Below are positions 59,658 through 64,000 of a stretch of 64,000 bases of DNA, piece by piece. A program made the position numbers and the translations under genes. The DNA is from Aneurinibacillus uraniidurans. GTDB lineage: Bacteria > Bacillota > Bacilli > Aneurinibacillales > Aneurinibacillaceae. The notes under the pieces were generated by a model. It did not search any database and had not been told where the DNA came from. It was given only the letters and a program-made list of their open reading frames with translations. Position 1 is the stretch's first letter; every line of letters starts with the position of its first letter. The DNA is taken from assembly GCF_028471905.1 (NCBI RefSeq), contig NZ_CP116902.1, forward strand, positions 1,586,501 to 1,650,500, given 5' to 3'.

Positions 59658-60806
59658 CTAGAGTGCCCGATAAAATAGCGCTTCTAAATCTCGAACTGAC
59701 ATATCGCGTGGGTTTGTAATGAGACAGGCATCTTCTCGGGCGGCCCGACTTAACTCTGGAATGCGTGCATCATCGAGACCGATATCTGAGAGACGTGCCG
59801 GAATATCGATATCGGTGGCCAGCATTCGAACATGATGAATTGCTCGCTTGCCCGCTTCCGCTACTGTCATGCCGCTTACATTCTGACCCATCAGTTCAGC
59901 GATATGCATGAATTTCTCGGGGGCAGCGAGATAATTGTATTCCATTACATACGGGAGTAAAATCGCATTTAGCTTGCCATGTGGCAGGTCGAGGCAGCCA
60001 CCAATTGCATGGGACATGGCGTGTACCGCACCGAGAATCGCGTTCGAGAACGCCAGACCTGCTTGCAGACTTGCCATTGCCATCGCTGTTTTGGCTTCTT
60101 CATTCGTTCGGGATGCTGTAGAAGCACGCAGATGTTTGGAGACGAGTGAGATCGCATTTTTAGCTTGCACGTCAGTCAGGGGGGTAGCCGCGACACTGAC
60201 GAATGCTTCAATACCGTGCGTGAGTACATCCATGCCGGTCTCAGCTGTCAGTTCTGTATCTTTAGTTGCGAGTGTGCGCGGATCGATGATAGCGATATCC
60301 GGAACAAGTGATTTTGAGATGATTGTCATTTTGACCTGACGGGTTGAGTCCACAATTACGGAGAACTGGGAAACTTCCGAGCCAGAACCGGCGGTTGTTG
60401 CAATCATGACCATAGGAGGAAGCGGTGTGTGAATGTTATCGATGCCTTCATAATCATGAATAACGCCTTCATTCGTTGCAAGAATCGCGATCGCTTTGGC
60501 GGCATCAATCGCGCTGCCGCCTCCTACACCAATGACAGCATCACAATCGGTTTGCCTGTAGTGGAGAGCACCTGCCGTGACTTCATAATCTTTTGGATTC
60601 GATGTGATGGAATAGAACAGTTCGTACTCAAGTCCGCTGTTTCGACAAAAAGTAATGATATGCTCGACCCAGCCCGCTTCCAGCACACCTGCATCACTCA
60701 CAATAAGCGCTTTGCGGGCTCCTAGTCTCCGGCAGCTTTCGCCTGCTTGTTCAAGTCCTCCGATGCCGAAAATAATCTCTGGCGCGACGAATTTTGAGAT
60801 GTTCAT
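59658..60806 (-). CDS. Iron-containing (group III) alcohol dehydrogenase, first copy
   Basis: 382 residues. The NAD-binding GGGSAIDAAKAIA motif and the metal site residues in GMDVLTHGIEAFVS and AMSHAIGGCLDLPHGKLNAI are present. It oxidises primary alcohols or reduces aldehydes with NAD(H). Of two adjacent ATGs, 60806 is favoured by spacing from GGAGG (60809 is possible). It is first in an operon with the kinase and sigma-54 regulator. The dyads at 60824-60861 lie 18-55 bases before it, so autoregulation is plausible. Confidence 0.88.
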   Translation of the reverse strand: MNISKFVAPEIIFGIGGLEQAGESCRRLGARKALIVSDAGVLEAGWVEHIITFCRNSGLEYELFYSITSNPKDYEVTAGALHYRQTDCDAVIGVGGGSAIDAAKAIAILATNEGVIHDYEGIDNIHTPLPPMVMIATTAGSGSEVSQFSVIVDSTRQVKMTIISKSLVPDIAIIDPRTLATKDTELTAETGMDVLTHGIEAFVSVAATPLTDVQAKNAISLVSKHLRASTASRTNEEAKTAMAMASLQAGLAFSNAILGAVHAMSHAIGGCLDLPHGKLNAILLPYVMEYNYLAAPEKFMHIAELMGQNVSGMTVAEAGKRAIHHVRMLATDIDIPARLSDIGLDDARIPELSRAAREDACLITNPRDMSVRDLEALFYRAL

Positions 60807-60823
60807 CATGAACCTCCATACAG

Positions 60824-60861
60824 ACGGCATAATGTGCCGAATTTTCGGCTAAATGTGCCGA
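60824..60861. promoter_or_regulatory. Two 17-bp dyads (TCGGCA-type), probable activator binding sites
   Basis: ACGGCATAATGTGCCGA (60824-60840) and TCGGCTAAATGTGCCGA (60845-60861) are partly palindromic with GGC/GCC arms and centres 21 bp apart, about two helical turns. They lie 85-120 bp upstream of a sigma-54 promoter that faces right, the usual position for an NtrC-type enhancer. Confidence 0.65.
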
Positions 60862-60945
60862 TAATTTGGTTGTTGGCTACGTACGAATACGAGAATTATG
60901 TAGAGAGAAGGCAGTAAAATAAGTGATTCGGAATAGTTAAATAAT

Positions 60946-60962
60946 TTGGCATGTGGATTGCA
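60946..60962 (+). promoter_or_regulatory. Sigma-54 (-24/-12) promoter
   Basis: TTGGCATGTGGATTGCA matches the sigma-54 consensus TGGCACG-N4-TTGCW with the invariant GG and GC exactly 10 bases apart. It precedes the second alcohol dehydrogenase gene by about 100 bp. Confidence 0.8.
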
Positions 60963-61020
60963 GTAAGAAAATACTGAACGTATGGTGTACTAGCTTTAGT
61001 GTACCTGCGTACATAGCAAA

Positions 61021-61036
61021 AAGAAAGCGCTTTATT
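61021..61036. promoter_or_regulatory. cre-like catabolite repression site
   Basis: AAGAAAGCGCTTTATT has the AAAGCGCTTT core of Bacillus CcpA operators. It lies about 50 bases past the expected sigma-54 transcription start and 27 before the ATG, a roadblock position. Confidence 0.55.
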
Positions 61037-61062
61037 ATTGATTGCGAAAAGGAGAGGGTACG

Positions 61063-62220
61063 ATGGCGGAGCAAGTATTCGGGTTTTACATGCCGGCAGT
61101 GAATCTGATGGGGATTGGAGCAGCAAGAGAAATTGGGGGGCGCATGAAGTCATACGGCAAGAAGAAAGCGTTGATCGTAACAGATGCTGGTCTGCACCAG
61201 TTTGGTGTGGCGGATCAGATCGCAGCATATGTCGAGGAAGCAGGTCTGTCAGCCGCAATCTTCCCGGGTGCGGAGCCGAATCCAACCGATCATAATGTAG
61301 AAGCGGGACTTGCTGTATACGAGCAGGAACAGTGTGACTGTATCATCTCACTTGGCGGAGGCAGCTCGCATGACTGTGCCAAAGGAATTGGACTAGTAGC
61401 AGCGAATGGGGGACGTATTCATGATTATGAAGGTGTCGATCGCTCGGACAAACCGATGGTGACATTGCTTGCGATTAATACAACATCCGGTACGGCGAGT
61501 GAGATGACACGCTTCTGTATCATTACGGATTCCTCCCGTCATGTGAAGATGGCCATTGTTGATAAGCATGTAACCCCGACTGTGTCGATTAACGATCCGC
61601 TTCTGACCGTAAAGAAACCGGCTGGCCTGACTGCAGCAACTGGCATGGACGCGCTGACACATGCTGTTGAAGCGTATGTCTCCACAGGAGCAACTCCGAT
61701 TACGGATGCCTGTGCGCTGCAGGCTATTCGCCTGATTAGTCGCAACTTGCGTCAAGCAGTGGCGAATGGGGAGGACCTGGTGGCACGGGAGAATATGTCC
61801 TACGCCCAATTCCTTGCTGGCATGGCGTTCAACAACGCGTCACTCGGCTATGTGCATGCGATCGCCCATCAATTTGGCGGTATTTACAATCTGCCGCACG
61901 GTGTATGTAACGCGATTCTGCTCCCGCACGTTGAGCGCTTCAACCTGATCGCGAAAGCGGATCGCTTTGCCGATATTGCAGAAGCACTCGGTGAAAACAT
62001 TGAAGGACTGCCGCTTCGTGAAGCAGCGGAAAAAGCGCTCGACGCCATCGTCGCCCTCTCCGCAGATGTCGGCATCCCATCTGGATTCCGTGAACTCGGT
62101 GCGAAGGAAGAAGATATCGAGCTTCTCGCTGTAAATGCAATGAACGATGCATGCGCGCTGACCAACCCGCGTAAGGCATCGCTCGAAGAAATCAAAGATA
62201 TCATTCGTGCTGCGTACTAG
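61063..62220 (+). CDS. NAD-dependent methanol dehydrogenase-type iron alcohol dehydrogenase
   Basis: The 385 residues are closely similar, from memory, to Bacillus methanolicus Mdh and 1,3-propanediol dehydrogenase-like enzymes: FYMPAVNLMGIGAAREIG, LIVTDAGLHQFG, EPNPTDHNVEAGL, LGGGSSHDCAKGI, MAIVDKHVTPTVSINDP and GYVHAIAHQFGGIYNLPHGVCNAILLPHV. Catalytic metal ligands are conserved. The physiological alcohol (methanol, ethanol or a diol) cannot be told from sequence. AGGAGAGG precedes the ATG at 61063. It is transcribed from the sigma-54 promoter with the next gene. Confidence 0.9.
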   Translation: MAEQVFGFYMPAVNLMGIGAAREIGGRMKSYGKKKALIVTDAGLHQFGVADQIAAYVEEAGLSAAIFPGAEPNPTDHNVEAGLAVYEQEQCDCIISLGGGSSHDCAKGIGLVAANGGRIHDYEGVDRSDKPMVTLLAINTTSGTASEMTRFCIITDSSRHVKMAIVDKHVTPTVSINDPLLTVKKPAGLTAATGMDALTHAVEAYVSTGATPITDACALQAIRLISRNLRQAVANGEDLVARENMSYAQFLAGMAFNNASLGYVHAIAHQFGGIYNLPHGVCNAILLPHVERFNLIAKADRFADIAEALGENIEGLPLREAAEKALDAIVALSADVGIPSGFRELGAKEEDIELLAVNAMNDACALTNPRKASLEEIKDIIRAAY

Positions 62221-62230
62221 GAGGATCAAG

Positions 62231-62881
62231 ATGAAGAGAGACGACAGCTTGTACAAGCGCTCCTACTTTTCTAACATTGTACAGATGGGCGAGCTTGTTC
62301 CAGATGCATTTCGTAGTTTTATGGCTTTTGACCGAGCAGCGTTGGCACCAGGAAGACTGTCTGCCAAAACAAAAGAGTTGATTGCGATTGCGATTGCACA
62401 TATTACGGGCTGCCCATATTGCATTGAAGTACATGTGGAAGGTGGGCGCGAGAAGGGCGTAACGAAGGAAGAAATGGGCGAAGCCATTGTTGTTGCTACT
62501 GCTTTGAAAGCGGGCGCTGCCCTGGCTCACGGTGTTAACGCTTTGAATGCGTATGAAGGGAACGGGGATGACGAGCTGTACCGCAGTTCTTATTTCAAAC
62601 GTCTTGCTGAATTCGACATCATTGCTCCAGATGGGTTTACTGCATTTGTAGCATTTGACAAAGCAGCACTGGATGCAGGTGTTATCGGACGACGGGAGAA
62701 GGAGTTAATTGCGGTAGCATGTGCACATGCTACCGGCTGTCCATACTGCATTGAGTTACACACTAAAGCAGCTAAGCGAGAAGGCATTGATGCGGCGGAG
62801 CTTGCAGAAGCGATCATGGTTGCAGCCGCACTAAAAGCGGGGGCAGCACTGGCACATAGTGTCAATGCGCTCCGAGTCTAG
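62231..62881 (+). CDS. Tandem AhpD-like/carboxymuconolactone decarboxylase double-domain protein
   Basis: The 216 residues are two copies of an about 108-residue CMD/AhpD domain: LYKRSYFSNIVQ...KELIAIAIAHITGCPYCIEVHVEGG and LYRSSYFKRLAE...KELIAVACAHATGCPYCIELHTKAA. Each has a CPYC disulphide and the following His. Such domains act as alkylhydroperoxidase-like thiol proteins. AGGAGG precedes the ATG, ten bases after the dehydrogenase stop, so it is the second gene of the sigma-54 operon. A link to aldehyde or peroxide stress during alcohol oxidation is inferred. Confidence 0.88.
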   Translation: MKRDDSLYKRSYFSNIVQMGELVPDAFRSFMAFDRAALAPGRLSAKTKELIAIAIAHITGCPYCIEVHVEGGREKGVTKEEMGEAIVVATALKAGAALAHGVNALNAYEGNGDDELYRSSYFKRLAEFDIIAPDGFTAFVAFDKAALDAGVIGRREKELIAVACAHATGCPYCIELHTKAAKREGIDAAELAEAIMVAAALKAGAALAHSVNALRV

Positions 62882-62889
62882 TAGAAGGA

Positions 62890-62923
62890 AAAAGGTCCGG
62901 GAAGTTTTCCGGACCTTTTTTTC
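62890..62923 (+). terminator. Terminator of the sigma-54 operon
   Basis: AAAAGGTCCGG and CCGGACCTTTTTTT form a perfect stem with an eight-base loop. Confidence 0.88.
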
Positions 62924-63024
62924 ATGCGACCCGGAAGTTATAGAAAGAAACGTCCATATTTTTTCGTTCGCTGTCATACATATAAGGATTCACAATCTAG
63001 CAAACGAGAAAGGATGGGTACAGC

Positions 63025-63939
63025 ATGGTGGAAGAAGGACTGAAAAGCTTTTTCTTATTCTTGTCACAAAGCCGGATGCTGAACCGGGTCGCGAAAAAGT
63101 GGGGCTTACGTTTTGGAGCAAGTCGCTTCGTCGCCGGGAAAACGATTGCGGAAGCGGTAGCTAAAGTGAAGCAATTAAATGAAGCCGGACTCATCTGTAC
63201 ACTTGATCACCTTGGTGAATTCGTTACAAGCCGCACTGAAGCAGAAGAGGCGACCGATTATTGCATCAAGACGATTGAGGCGATTACAAAAGCTGGTGTG
63301 GTAAGTAACTTGTCGTTAAAACTCACACAGCTCGGGCTTGATCTCGATGAATCCCTTTGTGAGGCGAATATGCGCCGTATTCTACATGCGGCCAGGCGGC
63401 ATCGTAACTTTGTTCGGATCGATATGGAAGATTACAGTCGCTGCCAGAAAACACTGGATTTGCTTGGCAAACTACGGCGGGACTACTCGAATGTAGGAAC
63501 GGTTATTCAGGCATACTTATATCGTTCCGAGCAAGACGTAGCAAACTTACGGGGCGCTCCGCTTCGACTTGTGAAAGGGGCGTATAAAGAATCGCCTGAC
63601 GTGGCCTATCCGCAAAAAACAGAGGTGGACCGTAATTTCAAACGTCTAATCGAAGCACATCTGCAAAGCGGAGCATACACGGCGATTGCAACGCACGATG
63701 ATGCGATTATTGCGTTTGTGAAGCAGTTTGTCGCGGAGAAAAACATTACACATGACCGTTTCGAGTTTCAGATGTTATATGGCATTCGTACGGATACACA
63801 GCGGGCGCTTGCAGCGGAAGGATACACGATGCGTGTATATGTTCCATATGGGCGTGATTGGTATGGGTATTTTATGCGCCGGCTTGCTGAACGTCCAGCG
63901 AATGTTGCGTTTGTCGTAAAAGGAATGTTTTCGCGCTGA
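63025..63939 (+). CDS. putB: Proline dehydrogenase (monofunctional PutB/PRODH)
   Basis: 304 residues, full length for Bacillus PutB. The beta-barrel motifs LDHLGEFVTS, SLKLTQLGLDLD, VRIDMEDY, VIQAYLYRSEQD, LRLVKGAYKE, ATHDD and FEFQMLYGIR, and the closing VYVPYGRDWYGYFMRRLAERPAN, are all present. It oxidises proline to pyrroline-5-carboxylate with FAD. AGAAAGGATG lies upstream of the ATG. A terminator follows at 63949. The partner P5C dehydrogenase is not in the window. Confidence 0.92.
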   Translation: MVEEGLKSFFLFLSQSRMLNRVAKKWGLRFGASRFVAGKTIAEAVAKVKQLNEAGLICTLDHLGEFVTSRTEAEEATDYCIKTIEAITKAGVVSNLSLKLTQLGLDLDESLCEANMRRILHAARRHRNFVRIDMEDYSRCQKTLDLLGKLRRDYSNVGTVIQAYLYRSEQDVANLRGAPLRLVKGAYKESPDVAYPQKTEVDRNFKRLIEAHLQSGAYTAIATHDDAIIAFVKQFVAEKNITHDRFEFQMLYGIRTDTQRALAAEGYTMRVYVPYGRDWYGYFMRRLAERPANVAFVVKGMFSR

Positions 63940-63948
63940 AAGGCAGAC

Positions 63949-63980
63949 AAAAGGCAGCCGATCTACCAGGCTGCCTTTTT
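63949..63980 (+). terminator. Terminator after proline dehydrogenase
   Basis: AAAAGGCAGCC and GGCTGCCTTTTT form a perfect stem with an eight-base loop. Confidence 0.85.
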
Positions 63981-64000
63981 ATGTGCGTATGTATGTGGTG

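Noticed and set aside
60824-60861. Sigma-54 promoter on the minus strand for the first alcohol dehydrogenase
   Set aside because: GG and GC pairs there are 8 and not 10 bases apart; the sequence is better explained as two dyad binding sites.

Overview
The window looks like the chromosome of an endospore-forming, aerobic member of the Bacillales, most likely Paenibacillaceae and close to Aneurinibacillus or Brevibacillus. This is inferred from gene content, not from a marker gene. Pointers are spore genes (YheC/D-type ATP-grasp protein, GerM-domain lipoprotein, SleL/YaaH glucosaminidase), a FadR-type operator on a fadN-fadA-fadE operon, strong AGGAGG ribosome sites and many Firmicute-style hairpin-plus-T terminators. 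No tRNA, rRNA or CRISPR array was seen.

Layout. 1-13.6 kb: spore-related genes, a LytTR regulator next to an acetyl/succinyl-CoA transferase, a UvrD-like helicase overlapping cvfB, secreted copper-amine-oxidase-N/ankyrin and SNase-fold/LysM proteins, a SEC-C protein, an APC permease and an amidase. 13.9-21 kb: fatty acid degradation (fadN, fadA, fadE, acyl-CoA ligase) behind a FadR box. 21-29.5 kb: nth, a small zinc-ribbon gene behind an attenuator-like leader, pepF, a second amidase and a YitT protein, interleaved with a family of large palindromic repeats. 29.5-32.7 kb: PAP2 phosphatase, phosphodiester glycosidase, YjfB and RarD. 32.7-46.8 kb: a spore-lytic glucosaminidase gene (sleL/yaaH) split in two by a 12,817-bp AT-rich element. 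The element carries a large serine recombinase, cspA-like and CarD-like genes, signal peptidases, lipoproteins, phage relics and an IS remnant. 46.9-54 kb: GlsB, MBL hydrolase, rlmL, GGDEF-EAL protein, a DUF6884-like protein and TetR. 54-64 kb: a membrane/FAD oxidoreductase fusion, a sigma-54 regulator and histidine kinase, two divergent iron-type alcohol dehydrogenases, a double AhpD-like protein and proline dehydrogenase.

Main results. (1) The two sleL halves meet at an 8-bp direct repeat, GGTCCTCC. Removing 33146-45962 restores one uninterrupted 427-codon frame (426 aa, LysM-LysM-GH18). The element encodes an intact serine recombinase. This is the architecture of developmentally excised skin-type elements, here in a spore cortex-lytic enzyme gene. 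(2) A composite repeat of about 690 bp (terminal hairpin, B-type palindrome, spacer, A-type palindrome, inverted terminal hairpin) occurs three times, with further single or broken pieces. One locus lacks the B palindrome and keeps a single copy of the 9-bp sequence that flanks it elsewhere, so filled and empty sites lie about 2.3 kb apart. (3) A sigma-54 promoter, two dyads upstream of it and a cre-like site lie between divergent alcohol dehydrogenase genes. A two-component sigma-54 activator pair sits in the same cluster, pointing to an alcohol-responsive circuit.
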